In this document: piece after piece, positions 1 to 9,420 of the stretch
Position numbering within the stretch: position 1 is the stretch's first letter
Layout of the letters: the number at the start of each line of letters is the position of its first letter
NCBI GenBank assembly: GCA_900315015.1
Contig: OMXJ01000036.1
Coordinates: 1 to 55,857, forward strand
Reading direction: 5' to 3'
DNA: 55,857 nt
DNA from: an uncultured Eubacteriales bacterium
GTDB lineage: Bacteria; Bacillota; Clostridia; Lachnospirales; Lachnospiraceae
Made by a program: the position numbers and the translations under genes
The notes under the pieces: generated by a model
Database searches by the model: none
What the model was told of the DNA's origin: nothing
What the model saw: the letters and a program-made list of their open reading frames with translations, nothing else

Positions 1-53
1 CCTTGTCGATATAATTCTACCGCTTTCCTCTTGTAATTATAGCTGTAGCGCAT
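1..53 (-). CDS. Transposase N-terminus, IS3-like orfA (partial)
   Basis: Reading leftward from ATG at 53 gives MRYSYNYKRKAVELYRQ, a typical start of the helix-turn-helix DNA-binding protein (OrfA) of IS3-type elements. An AAGGAGGG ribosome binding site lies immediately upstream. Only about 17 codons are present, so the family call rests on this short match and on the terminal repeat next to it. Whether the element is intact cannot be judged. Confidence 0.6.
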   Translation of the reverse strand, partial: MRYSYNYKRKAVELYRQ

Positions 54-94
54 AAAATACCCTCCTTACTGGTTTGTCCAGTAAAGAGGGTACA
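1..94 (-). mobile_element. End of an IS3-like insertion sequence (truncated by window edge)
   Basis: The plus strand at about 78-94 reads CCAGTAAAGAGGGTACA, so the element would begin TGTACCCTCTTTACTGG on the minus strand, a TGTA-type end usual for IS3-like elements. A near-perfect inverted copy (CCCTCCTTACTGG, 59-71) lies just inside it, and the transposase start codon follows directly. The rest of the element lies outside the window, so the other end and any target duplication cannot be seen. Confidence 0.6.
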
Positions 95-126
95 TATCAG
101 CTTCACGTCTGGGTTTTTTACTTGCT

Positions 127-804
127 TTAGTCTAATGCTACCTGTCTAGAGCTTTTTTTTTCAAAGTATTTTTCATAAACAACGTATATTGCGATGAACA
201 TAAATAATGCAAATGCTGCGCCCCAGAAAACATCGATTATCGAGTGCTGTTTTACTAGGACTGTTGAGGCTGAAATTAAAACTGCCATTATAGCTGCGCC
301 GTAGCGCCAGAAATTTGCAAGCTTTGCTGTTTTAAGCGCATTTGATCTCCAAAGTGCGATGGCACAGGCAATGGAATTATATACGTGCAGGCTTGGATTT
401 ACATTTGTTGGTGTATCGCCTGAGTACATTCTTTTCATAAGAGTTATGCAGATATTACTTCTTCCAATAGTTGAAAGATCTGGCCTAAGATCCTGGCTGG
501 TTGGATAAATGTAATAAATGATAAGGCTTGCTGTCATTCCAATGAACATAAAGGCACAGGCCTTCTTGTAGGAATTTAAATCATGTCCTGCAAGGTAAAA
601 ATATGTTACGATAACAAATGGGAACCATAAATAATATGGTATCGCAAATATCTCGACAAAAGGAATTTTGTCATCTAGTACTGAATGCATGATATGAAAG
701 CTTTCGACGTGCCTGTTTTCAAGGAAAAAGAAACAAGGCAGATAAAAAGCAACATAAAGGAGTGCGTACCAGATCTTTTGATACTTCATTAATAATTTTT
801 TCAT
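127..804 (-). CDS. PAP2-superfamily membrane phosphatase
   Basis: This is a 225-residue integral membrane protein with about six hydrophobic segments. It carries PAP2-type active-site sequence: NPSLHVYNS (PSxHV) and, about 60 residues later, KQHSIIDVFWG, with the His and Asp expected in the last motif. Members of this family remove phosphate from lipid phosphates such as undecaprenyl or phosphatidic acid, or transfer phospho-headgroups; the substrate here is unknown. The start at 804 (MKKLLMKYQ) is chosen because AAAGGTGGTAG precedes it. A longer reading frame upstream runs into the tRNA gene and is not credible. The gene lies 84 bp downstream of tRNA-Leu on the same strand and may be read from the tRNA promoter. 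Confidence 0.8.
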   Translation of the reverse strand: MKKLLMKYQKIWYALLYVAFYLPCFFFLENRHVESFHIMHSVLDDKIPFVEIFAIPYYLWFPFVIVTYFYLAGHDLNSYKKACAFMFIGMTASLIIYYIYPTSQDLRPDLSTIGRSNICITLMKRMYSGDTPTNVNPSLHVYNSIACAIALWRSNALKTAKLANFWRYGAAIMAVLISASTVLVKQHSIIDVFWGAAFALFMFIAIYVVYEKYFEKKSSRQVALD

Positions 805-888
805 ACTACCACCTTTGATTTTTGTAAAAATAATACTGCAAGTTACTAAAAAAAATACATTCCCAGGCATTTGAGAATGTATATTTAG

Positions 889-968
889 TGCAGTTGATGG
901 GATTCGAACCCACACCCTCTCGGACATGAACCTGAATCATGCGCGTATACCAATTCCGCCACAACTGC
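889..968 (-). tRNA. tRNA-Leu (anticodon CAG)
   Basis: The minus strand folds as a cloverleaf: acceptor GCAGTTG pairs with CAACTGC; the D arm is GCG...CGC with GG in the loop; the anticodon stem CATGA/TCATG encloses the loop TTCAGGT, giving anticodon CAG. A short class II variable arm (TCC-GAGA-GGG) and a T arm GTGGG-TTCGAAT-CCCAT follow. The discriminator is A, as expected for leucine. CCA is not encoded (CTA follows). Confidence 0.93.
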
Positions 969-982
969 ATTCACAAGTAATT

Positions 983-1011
983 ATTATACTGAAAAAGGGC
1001 GCTATTGTCAA
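983..1011 (-). promoter_or_regulatory. Promoter of tRNA-Leu
   Basis: On the minus strand TTGACA (1011-1006) and TATAAT (988-983) are separated by exactly 17 bp, a perfect vegetative sigma promoter ending about 15 bp before the tRNA 5' end. Confidence 0.88.
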
Positions 1012-1391
1012 GGTGTTTTGCAACGATTCTATATGATAGTACTTCTGCTTTGTGGAGCTTTTGCTTTGTGGAGCTGTTTCTTGGTAAAAAAAGATGATTT
1101 TACAAAATAAGTAAGAACACAAAATCTACACATTTTATTCACTGATTTTCCATTCCATAATTATACTATTGTGACAAGCTATAATAAAAATAGCTTTAAG
1201 TAAAAAGCTTATATACATCAATTTTATAAAGGTTTATATAGATGTATAAGGATTTTGAAGGATTAAAAAGATGTATAAGGTTTTTGAAAGATTTTGAAGG
1301 ATTACAAAGATGTATAAGTATATTTAAGGGCTTGTGAAGGTTTGTGAAAGGAGCGCGGTTGGAGAACGGTAGAAGCGCGAAAGGAGCGCCT
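1012..1391 (+). repeat. Intergenic region with degenerate tandem repeats and a duplicated ribosome binding site
   Basis: No gene is supported here. A small hairpin, AAGCTAT-n7-ATAGCTT, lies at about 1177-1197. The string GATGTATAAG recurs at 1241, 1270 and 1309 within longer similar units that also share TTTTGAAGGATTA. The ribosome binding site GAAAGGAGCGC occurs twice, at 1346 and 1379, offset by 33 bp. The first copy precedes an in-frame TTG at 1359 and the second precedes the ATG used at 1392. A TATAAT lies at 1180-1185, but no good -35 box is seen. Confidence 0.6.
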
Positions 1392-4070
1392 ATGAATGAT
1401 TTTACAATTAAAAATATGGCAGTTATCGTGCCGGTATATTGTCCGGACGAGAAACTGCTTGGAGTTATAGAGGGTGTCCACGAGGCAGGCTTTGGACACA
1501 TATTTGTAGTAGATGACGGAAGCCACATGGGTGCAAAAAGCACAGAGCAGAAGGCAGAATTTGAAAATATTTTCAGCCGCCTTCCCGAATATGTGGATTT
1601 AACCAGACATGTAGTAAATAAGGGTAAAGGAGCTGCTCTTAAAACAGCCATAGCAAGGATTGAAACTGTAATGAAGCAGGAAAGGGAAAGAGGAGACTTT
1701 ACCGAAATTAAGGGCATAGTTACCGTAGATGCTGATGGACAGCACATGACTGAAGATATTGTGAATGTTTCAAATATGCTCATTGAAAGACCAAATGACC
1801 TGATTCTTGGAAGCAGGGCCTTTGATCAGGATGTGCCGTTAAAATCACAGATGGGAAACACCATAACCAGAGGAGTTTTTGCTTTAGCTAGCGGTGTTAA
1901 GATAAGAGATACCCAGACAGGGCTAAGAGCCTTTAGCGTTAATTTGATTCCTTTTATGAAGGCAGTTGAAGGTGAGAGGTATGAATATGAAATGAACATG
2001 CTTCTTGATGCAGCGCATAAGAAAATAGGAATGAAGGAGGTCACTATCAAAACTGTTTATCTTGATGGTAATAAGACCTCACATTTCCACGTTTTAAGGG
2101 ATTCGGCGCTTGTTTATAAGAACATCTTAAAGTTCTCGGCTTCATCGCTCATAGCCTTTGTAATCGACTTTGTAATGCTATTTGTATTTAAGGCTATATT
2201 TGGAAATTTTGCTCTTGCAGCAGAAACCACACTTCTTATGGCGGTTGTTTCGGCAAGGCTTGTAAGCAGCTTTTCAAATTACATGATAAATAAAAAATTG
2301 GTTTTTGGCGAGAGAACGAGGAATAATAATACTCTGATAAAGTACTACCTATTAGCGTCAGGGATCCTTATACTTAATTACTTAATACTTGAGGTACTGA
2401 GCATAAGGCTTGGCATGCCGCTTGGAGTTGCAAAGCTTATAGCTGAAGTAACATTGTTTTTTGTCAGCTATACAGTGCAGAAGCGTTTTATATTTAAAAA
2501 TGAAAATCCAGTGGAGATTTCAAATAATAATCTGGATGTGTATGAAAGGAATATGAATATGGATAATAATTATGAAAATGGACTTAATAAAGTTGGAAAT
2601 AACGACGATAGTAATGGTGTAAACAGCGGTAATGGTATAAACGGCGTAAATTGTATAAATAGTAGTAATGCTACAAACGGCAGTGATGGTGTAAACAGCG
2701 GTAATGGCATAAACGGTGTAAATTATATAAATAGTGGTAATGCTAAAAACGGCAGTGATGGAGGAAATAGCGGTAATGGTATAACCTGCGGTGATAATGG
2801 AAATAAAGAAAAGAGACCTAAAAATAAGAGAAAGCTGCTTCCGGTTCCGGCGCTTGCAGGAATAGACGTAGCCCTTGCAGGAGCTGCTCTTTGCGTATTT
2901 GCCCTTTTCCATCATGTACTTCCATCTGTCGGTGTAGCAAATGTTTCACAGACAGATGCAGCGACTGAGGTACATGAAATTGCCTTTGATTTTGATGGAG
3001 AAGGATTAACAGATGATACGGAAACTACTGATCTTTATGCATCTTCAGAGGATACCTCAGAAAATGAGGAAAGTGCCTTGAATGAAGATACTGAAGATGG
3101 CATGAAATCTGCAAAAGCAGACGGAGAAGGAAGGCCATCAGAAAAAGGCAGAGCATCGTCTAATGGAAGGAGAAAAAGGGGCAGACACAGTGATTCTGAA
3201 GCTTCAAAAAAAACAGAAGAAACCTCAAAAGGAGCTATAGAAGAAGCTGCAGCAGATGATAATATGAAGAGCGAGGAAGCAGCTGAAAATAGTGATAAGA
3301 CAGCTTCAAATACAACAACAGCAAATACGATTTTTACAAGTGGAGAAGTGATAAGCACTGATAATTGTTATAAGAGCGAGGATATAAGCGTAACTCTTAC
3401 TGATTATGACGTAAATGGAATTGTTTATCATGTAGAAGATATTTATGTAAAGAACGTTGAAAATTTAAGAACCGCCTTTGCAGACGATTCCTATGGAAAG
3501 GGAATTACAGAATGGCCATCATCAATGACCTTAAGAGTAAATGCGGTAGCCTCGATAAACGGTGATTATTATGGAACTACCAGCGATTCAGGGGCTGTAA
3601 TAAGAAACGGTATCCTTTACAGGGACAACCCGGATTCAGAAGTACTTGTAATGTACTATGATGGCACGATGAAGGTAATAAGTGCAGATGCTTTTGATGG
3701 CGAGAGTGAAATTGCAAACGGAGCATATCAGGCGTGGTGCTTTGGACCTTCACTTCTTGACTCAAGTGGAAATGCAAAGACAAAGTTCTCAATGTCAGGA
3801 CACATGGCACGTGAGAATCCAAGAACATTCATCGGTTACTATGGAGCAGGCCATTATTGCTTTGTAACAATAGATGGCAGATCTTCAGAGTCTTCGGGAG
3901 CTACTCTTGTTGAGGAAGCGGAAATTGCTGAAGCACTCGGCTGCAAGATAGCCTACAACCTTGATGGTGGCAAGACCTCTTACATGTCTTTAAATGGTGA
4001 AACAGTTAATGAACCAGCAGATGGCGGAAGAGTATGCAGCGACATCATATATATCGCAGAAATACAGTGA
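1392..4070 (+). CDS. GT2 glycosyltransferase - GtrA membrane domain - NAGPA-like phosphodiester glycosidase fusion
   Basis: This is an 892-residue, three-part protein. Residues about 8-235 are a DPM1-like family 2 glycosyltransferase (VIVPVYCPDEKL, VVDDGS, metal-binding D113-A-D115). Residues about 247-371 form a four-helix GtrA-like domain, which usually flips or handles polyprenyl-linked sugars. Residues about 377-470 are an Asn/Gly/Ser-rich linker containing a tandem repeat, followed by one membrane helix (about 483-513) and a Ser/Glu/Lys-rich spacer. Residues about 663-892 resemble the NAGPA/DUF2233 domain (INGDYYG, TFIGYYG, YNLDGGKTSYM), which cleaves sugar-phosphodiesters. The likely topology is a cytosolic transferase and an outside hydrolase, so it may modify a surface glycopolymer. 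The start at 1392 has GAAAGGAGCGCC before it; an in-frame TTG at 1359 also has a copy of that site. Confidence 0.85.
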   Translation: MNDFTIKNMAVIVPVYCPDEKLLGVIEGVHEAGFGHIFVVDDGSHMGAKSTEQKAEFENIFSRLPEYVDLTRHVVNKGKGAALKTAIARIETVMKQERERGDFTEIKGIVTVDADGQHMTEDIVNVSNMLIERPNDLILGSRAFDQDVPLKSQMGNTITRGVFALASGVKIRDTQTGLRAFSVNLIPFMKAVEGERYEYEMNMLLDAAHKKIGMKEVTIKTVYLDGNKTSHFHVLRDSALVYKNILKFSASSLIAFVIDFVMLFVFKAIFGNFALAAETTLLMAVVSARLVSSFSNYMINKKLVFGERTRNNNTLIKYYLLASGILILNYLILEVLSIRLGMPLGVAKLIAEVTLFFVSYTVQKRFIFKNENPVEISNNNLDVYERNMNMDNNYENGLNKVGNNDDSNGVNSGNGINGVNCINSSNATNGSDGVNSGNGINGVNYINSGNAKNGSDGGNSGNGITCGDNGNKEKRPKNKRKLLPVPALAGIDVALAGAALCVFALFHHVLPSVGVANVSQTDAATEVHEIAFDFDGEGLTDDTETTDLYASSEDTSENEESALNEDTEDGMKSAKADGEGRPSEKGRASSNGRRKRGRHSDSEASKKTEETSKGAIEEAAADDNMKSEEAAENSDKTASNTTTANTIFTSGEVISTDNCYKSEDISVTLTDYDVNGIVYHVEDIYVKNVENLRTAFADDSYGKGITEWPSSMTLRVNAVASINGDYYGTTSDSGAVIRNGILYRDNPDSEVLVMYYDGTMKVISADAFDGESEIANGAYQAWCFGPSLLDSSGNAKTKFSMSGHMARENPRTFIGYYGAGHYCFVTIDGRSSESSGATLVEEAEIAEALGCKIAYNLDGGKTSYMSLNGETVNEPADGGRVCSDIIYIAEIQ
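2600..2790 (+). repeat. In-frame tandem repeat coding for an Asn/Gly/Ser linker
   Basis: Two-and-a-half imperfect copies encode variants of NSGNGINGVN-INSGNA-NGSDG between the GtrA domain and the following membrane helix. The repeat keeps the reading frame, and its base composition (GGTAATGGTATAAAC-like) is simple. It probably changes length by slippage and acts as a flexible linker. Confidence 0.75.
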
Positions 4071-4129
4071 TAGCATATATATCACAGAAATACAGTAAAA
4101 GCATGCATATCGCAGAAATACATTGATAT
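4046..4129 (+). repeat. Three 28-bp tandem copies overlapping the 3' end of the glycosyltransferase gene
   Basis: Units start at 4046, 4074 and 4102 and share CATATATATCGCAGAAATAC with few changes. The first unit contains the last codons and the TGA stop (4068-4070). The following two are non-coding copies of that gene end. Confidence 0.8.
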
Positions 4130-4203
4130 ATTTTGTTAGAAGGATATCAGTAAAATTGTATGAAATTGAAATTTGCAAAAAAATCAGAAGTGAGGTAGAT
4201 GTT

Positions 4204-4419
4204 ATGAAAAAAATATTAGTGAAATGTGAAGCGGTGCTTCCGCACCTTTTGATAATTCTTTCGATTATGTTTTTGACCTTTACGATACTAGATTACTACA
4301 ACCCGACAATGAAATTTCTAAATTCAGAAATATCAAAAATTGTAATGTTTGTTTTTATTGGAGTGGCTTTTTTGAATGCTATAGCACTGTCTCATAGACA
4401 GAGAGATGAAAAGAACTGA
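4204..4419 (+). CDS. Small two-helix membrane protein, unknown function
   Basis: The product is 71 residues. It starts MKKILVKCEAVLPHLL and has two hydrophobic segments (about 13-31 and 44-62) separated by a polar stretch with DYYNP. I do not recognise the family. The start at 4204 is preceded by GAGGTAGATGTT; the upstream extension of the frame has no initiation signal. It follows the glycosyltransferase fusion by 133 bp and precedes the enolase promoter, so it may be the last gene of that transcription unit. Confidence 0.6.
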   Translation: MKKILVKCEAVLPHLLIILSIMFLTFTILDYYNPTMKFLNSEISKIVMFVFIGVAFLNAIALSHRQRDEKN

Positions 4420-4432
4420 ACGAACTTACTTA

Positions 4433-4460
4433 TTGACAAATGACAAAATGATGATATAAT
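4433..4460 (+). promoter_or_regulatory. Promoter of eno
   Basis: TTGACA (4433-4438) and TATAAT (4455-4460) have a 16-bp spacer. Transcription would start near 4467, giving a leader of about 150 nt. Confidence 0.85.
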
Positions 4461-4466
4461 ATCTAT

Positions 4467-5913
<1,447 letters not shown>

Positions 5914-5975
5914 TTTCTGACGTATCATATACTTAAGGATGTTTAGGTATATATGCTCTTTAATTAAATAATTCA

Positions 5976-6009
5976 GTACCCAGGACGGTAACGCCCTGGG
6001 TACTTTTTT
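5976..6009 (+). terminator. Rho-independent terminator of eno
   Basis: A 12-bp near-perfect stem (GTACCCAGG...CCTGGGTAC) is followed by TTTTTT. Confidence 0.92.
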
Positions 6010-6014
6010 GTTAA

Positions 6015-6043
6015 TTGCATATTTGATTTTTTTATGGTATAAT
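6015..6043 (+). promoter_or_regulatory. Promoter of the 6108 membrane-protein gene
   Basis: TTGCAT (6015-6020), a 17-bp spacer and TATAAT (6038-6043), with TGG before the -10 giving an extended -10. It starts the run of genes from 6108 to 8065. Confidence 0.75.
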
Positions 6044-6107
6044 GAGAAGGTTTAAGAAGTGAGCAGGTTTTGGGTAAAGCCCAGGAGCCTGATTTAAGGG
6101 GATTGTT

Positions 6108-6692
6108 ATGCAGGATTTGAAGGGAAAAACAAAAGATGGTGTGAAGGGAGCGGCAGAGGAAGTAGCCGAGGAAGTAGCAGAGGAAGAGGCAAAAAAAGCA
6201 TCAGCGGATAATGCAAAGATGAATGTTCTAAATTCTGAAAAGGTTAGTAGAAAAGAAAAAAATGGCCTAATGGAAATTTTAAGAAAAGGCTGGTTTGCCT
6301 GGGCACTTATGATGATAGCTGTCGGTGGACAGTACCTCTATTACAGTGGCGGCTTTGTTGGAAAGTACCAGGATATAATAGGTGTAGAGCCTATGAAAAA
6401 TTATTTTTTATGGTTTATTGTGCCGAACATTGCATTTTCCATGGCCTTTGTTATAAGTGCTTCAACGACGCTTATTATGCATAAAAGTGCAGGAGCAAGA
6501 TTTTTTGCCTATGTGGCTGCATTTTTTGTAGTAATAAAGATTATAATGGAGACGGTAACCTTGGTAAATATGGAGTTTAAATCAGCAGTGATCTCTGCAT
6601 TGCTTAATGTTTATTTTATTGTACTTGCATTACTTAACATAATCGGAAATGATAAAGATCAAGTAGAAAAGCCGAAGGAAATGGCTGATTAA
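6108..6692 (+). CDS. Four-helix membrane protein with acidic N-terminus, unknown function
   Basis: The product is 194 residues. The first about 65 are charged and include an in-frame repeat (EEVAEEVAEEEAKKAS) likely to form a coiled coil. Four hydrophobic segments follow (roughly 62-82, 99-123, 131-151 and 158-180). The C-terminus is a short polar tail. The family is not recognised. The ribosome site AAGGGGATTGTT precedes the ATG. The gene lies 116 bp upstream of the alarmone synthetase gene on the same strand, with a short repeat (AGTTTAATATAG) twice in the gap (6733 and 6772). Confidence 0.6.
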   Translation: MQDLKGKTKDGVKGAAEEVAEEVAEEEAKKASADNAKMNVLNSEKVSRKEKNGLMEILRKGWFAWALMMIAVGGQYLYYSGGFVGKYQDIIGVEPMKNYFLWFIVPNIAFSMAFVISASTTLIMHKSAGARFFAYVAAFFVVIKIIMETVTLVNMEFKSAVISALLNVYFIVLALLNIIGNDKDQVEKPKEMAD

Positions 6693-6808
6693 AAGGTCTT
6701 ATGAGAAATAAAAATGGAAAAAAGTTTGAGACAGAGTTTAATATAGTTAAAAATCTAATGTCTAAGATATAGTTTAATATAGCTAAAAAGGGAGAAGAGG
6801 TTAATATT

Positions 6809-7567
6809 ATGGATGACGGTTTTTCAGAATCTAGAGATTCTATTGAGACAAGCATAGCGACAAGGACTATTGCCCAGGAGATGCAGGCAATGTTTCCATC
6901 CAGGGTTTCTTTTGATGAGTTTTTAAATATAGCAGATACGCAGCTAGAGCCGGTAAGGAAGATGTTTGCGGATTACCAGTGTGCTGCGATGGAAATTGAA
7001 ACTAAATTCAGGGTTCTTAATGAAAGGTTCTCTGTTAAGTATGATGCAAATCCTATAGAATCCATCAAGACAAGAATCAAGAGCCCGGAGAGCATTTTAA
7101 GAAAGCTTAATTCAAAGGGATATCCTATATCTCTTACATCGATGAGGGAAAATCTTTATGATATAGCGGGAATAAGAGTTGTCTGCTCGTTTGTAAAGGA
7201 TATTTATATGCTTGCAGAGAAGTTCCTTGAGCAGGATGATATAGTTTTAGTTGAAAGAAAAGATTATATTAAAAAGCCAAAGGCTAGTGGCTATAGAAGC
7301 CTTCATTTAATTGTACAGGTGCCTATTTTTACAGAGGAAGGCAAAAAGATGATGTATGCCGAGGTGCAGCTACGTACCATAGCCATGGATTTCTGGGCAA
7401 GCGTTGAGCATAAGCTGCGTTATAAGAAAAATCTTACGCTAGAGCAGCAAAAGGAGCTTGAAGGCGACCTTATTAGCTGCGCCGCAATAAGTGCAGATCT
7501 TGATACCAGGATGCAGAATGTCTATGACTACTTAAAAGAGAGCACTGAAGCAGAGGGGAAAAACTAA
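6809..7567 (+). CDS. Small alarmone synthetase, RelA/SpoT synthetase domain ((p)ppGpp synthase)
   Basis: A 252-residue protein with only the nucleotidyltransferase (synthetase) domain; it lacks the HD hydrolase and the TGS/ACT regions of full-length Rel. Motifs seen: SPESILRKL, YDIAGIRVVC (acidic metal-binding D), the GTP-binding stretch ASGYRSLHLIV, and AEVQLRTIAMDFWASVEHKL with the catalytic-region Glu. It transfers pyrophosphate from ATP to GTP/GDP, producing the stringent-response alarmone. This is the SasB/RelQ-like size class, but I cannot distinguish SasA from SasB. The start is supported by GGGAGAAGAGG. It is followed 24 bp later by a GNAT gene, probably co-transcribed. Confidence 0.9.
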   Translation: MDDGFSESRDSIETSIATRTIAQEMQAMFPSRVSFDEFLNIADTQLEPVRKMFADYQCAAMEIETKFRVLNERFSVKYDANPIESIKTRIKSPESILRKLNSKGYPISLTSMRENLYDIAGIRVVCSFVKDIYMLAEKFLEQDDIVLVERKDYIKKPKASGYRSLHLIVQVPIFTEEGKKMMYAEVQLRTIAMDFWASVEHKLRYKKNLTLEQQKELEGDLISCAAISADLDTRMQNVYDYLKESTEAEGKN

Positions 7568-7591
7568 GAAAGTAAGAGAGAAGGAAGCGTT

Positions 7592-8065
7592 ATGACGATA
7601 AGAAGAGCAGTAGAAAAGGATGTTGATAAAATCTGCGAATTACTCTCGCAGGTGCTTGAAATTCATGCGAAAATCCGCCCTGATATTTTCATTTCAGGAA
7701 CTACAAAATATACCCATGACGAGCTTGTGGAGATGTTTAAGAATGATGAAAAGCCGATATATGTGGCAGTAGATGAAAATGATGCTGTGCTGGGCTATGC
7801 ATTTTGCGCGCTTAAAAATCAACCTTTTTCAAATAATATGGTTCCTTTTACCTCGCTTTTTATTGATGATTTATGCGTTGATGCATCAGCAAGAGGCCAG
7901 CACATCGGTGAACAGCTCTTTGAGCACGTAAAGAGCGAGGCTAAACGCCTCGGCTGCTATGAGGTTACCCTTAATGTTTGGGAAGGAAATGATTCTGCAA
8001 GGGGATTTTATGATAAAATGGGCCTTAAGGTCAAGGAAAGCATGATGGAATTCATATTGAAATGA
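7592..8065 (+). CDS. GNAT-family N-acetyltransferase
   Basis: A 157-residue protein of normal GNAT length. It begins MTIRRAVEKDVDKICELL (beta1/alpha1) and has the acetyl-CoA pyrophosphate-binding motif VDASARGQHIGEQLFEHVKS (V-x5-R-G-x-x-I/G type) followed by NVWEGNDSARGFYDKMGLK, the usual C-terminal block. It transfers an acetyl group from acetyl-CoA to an amine; the acceptor cannot be predicted. The ribosome site GAGAGAAGGAAG precedes the ATG. It follows the alarmone synthetase closely. Confidence 0.88.
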   Translation: MTIRRAVEKDVDKICELLSQVLEIHAKIRPDIFISGTTKYTHDELVEMFKNDEKPIYVAVDENDAVLGYAFCALKNQPFSNNMVPFTSLFIDDLCVDASARGQHIGEQLFEHVKSEAKRLGCYEVTLNVWEGNDSARGFYDKMGLKVKESMMEFILK

Positions 8066-8090
8066 TTTGTTATTATTTTGTCATATGTAT

Positions 8091-8119
8091 TTGATTATTT
8101 GAAAACAATGTGATATAAT
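8091..8119 (+). promoter_or_regulatory. Promoter of the diguanylate cyclase gene
   Basis: TTGATT (8091-8096), a 17-bp spacer and TATAAT (8114-8119), with TGA before the -10. The resulting leader of about 110 nt is very AT-rich; no c-di-GMP riboswitch is apparent in it. Confidence 0.75.
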
Positions 8120-8236
8120 ATTATAAATTAATTGTAAATAGTAAATTTTTATTATTTATATTTTTTAGATTTGTTGTAGCGATAATGATTGAATTATTAA
8201 TTAAATGATTCTGTTTCAATAATCAAGGTTATTTCA

Positions 8237-9340
8237 ATGGACAAGAAAAAAAACAATGGAAAATATCAGGCCATTCTGAAAGAGTGGAATGGAAATCTGA
8301 TGAAGGTCTGCTTTGGTATCATTGTGGCAGCCTTTATGGTGGAAATAATTTTTTTTGCGCAGTACATGATCACTAAAACGGGAAAAATAGTTCCTGAAAG
8401 CTATCTTCTAAGATATGTATTACTCCCGACCATAGTGAATTTAGTTTCATACTATAGCTGCAGAGCGCTGCTAAAAAGTAAGAAGTTCTCGGAGGATGCT
8501 AAAAGAATGCTTACGCTTTTTCTTTTTACGGTCTTAGTATCCGTTATAATGATCATTCATTATACATTTGAGGTACTTTATGCAATTATAGTAATTCCTT
8601 TATACGCGTCAGTAGTTCATGCTAAGAAAAAGGTGACCAAGAGCACCTTTCTTATTCTTATACCAGTGCTGATGCTTGATATGGTAATTATATGGTTTAC
8701 CAAGGAAGAAGGAATTCATAATTTCATATATAATGTGGTGGTTACCTACATAATTCTGATCCTTTCGTATTTTCTTGCGCTTAGTATTGTAAAGTTTGAA
8801 AATCAAAAGGAAAAGCTTATTATGGAGCAGAGCGCTCAGAATGCAAAGCTTCAGCAGGAGCTTCTTTATGACGGGCTGACTCATATATACAATCATACTG
8901 GAATGTACTCAATTTTAGAGGACTATCTGATCGAGAAAGAGGAGAATGCTCCGATTTTTCTAGCTGTTTTAGATATAGATCTTTTTAAGCTTGTAAATGA
9001 TGATTTCGGTCATGAGACTGGAAATGATGTATTAGTCCGCTTAGGAGAGCTGATGCAGGCTATATCTGATAATAACGTAAGCGTTGCAAGGTATGGCGGC
9101 GAGGAGTTCTGCATAATGTTCAGAAAGCTTGAAAAGGAAGATTGCTACGCCATATTAGATGAGCTGCATAAAGAATTTGCAGAGCAAAAGTATGCTGTGA
9201 TAAATAGAAAGATTACCTTCAGTGCCGGGCTTGCAGGTTATGAAGATGGCTTTACGATAAGTGCACTCATAGAAAAGGCCGATAAATGCCTATATGAAGC
9301 TAAAAATACCGGTAGAAATAAAATCGTAATGAGAGAGTAA
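8237..9340 (+). CDS. Membrane diguanylate cyclase (GGDEF)
   Basis: A 367-residue protein. The first about 190 residues hold six hydrophobic segments, then a short coiled-coil linker (KLIMEQSAQNAKLQQELLYD) leads to a GGDEF domain (about 210-367). Active-site sequences are LDIDLFKLVNDDFGHETGND and RYGGEEFCIMF (GGEEF). It should make c-di-GMP from two GTP. No RxxD inhibitory site is present at the usual five residues before GGEEF (ISDNNVSVARY instead), so product inhibition is not expected. The membrane region probably senses a signal, but its family is not recognised. The ribosome site is weak (AAGGTTATTTCA). Confidence 0.88.
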   Translation: MDKKKNNGKYQAILKEWNGNLMKVCFGIIVAAFMVEIIFFAQYMITKTGKIVPESYLLRYVLLPTIVNLVSYYSCRALLKSKKFSEDAKRMLTLFLFTVLVSVIMIIHYTFEVLYAIIVIPLYASVVHAKKKVTKSTFLILIPVLMLDMVIIWFTKEEGIHNFIYNVVVTYIILILSYFLALSIVKFENQKEKLIMEQSAQNAKLQQELLYDGLTHIYNHTGMYSILEDYLIEKEENAPIFLAVLDIDLFKLVNDDFGHETGNDVLVRLGELMQAISDNNVSVARYGGEEFCIMFRKLEKEDCYAILDELHKEFAEQKYAVINRKITFSAGLAGYEDGFTISALIEKADKCLYEAKNTGRNKIVMRE

Positions 9341-9344
9341 AAAT

Positions 9345-9400
9345 TACCCTGTGCGAGGATTCATAAGTGTTTCAGATCCTTACACAGGGTATTTAAATTT
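9345..9400. terminator. Bidirectional terminator between convergent genes
   Basis: An inverted repeat TACCCTGTG...CACAGGGTA with inner GGAT/ATCC pairing lies between the GGDEF gene (plus) and the lipoprotein gene (minus), flanked by A-rich and T-rich tracts. Confidence 0.75.
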
Positions 9401-9420
9401 AGAACTATATGTTGGAAAGC

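Noticed and set aside
937-1122. Minus-strand ORF next to tRNA-Leu
   Set aside because: It overlaps the tRNA gene and its promoter, has no ribosome site and reads as random sequence.
2520-2915. Minus-strand reading frame of 131 codons rich in Ile/Thr/Tyr
   Set aside because: It is the shadow of the Asn/Gly/Ser linker repeat of the glycosyltransferase fusion, which is clearly the coding strand.
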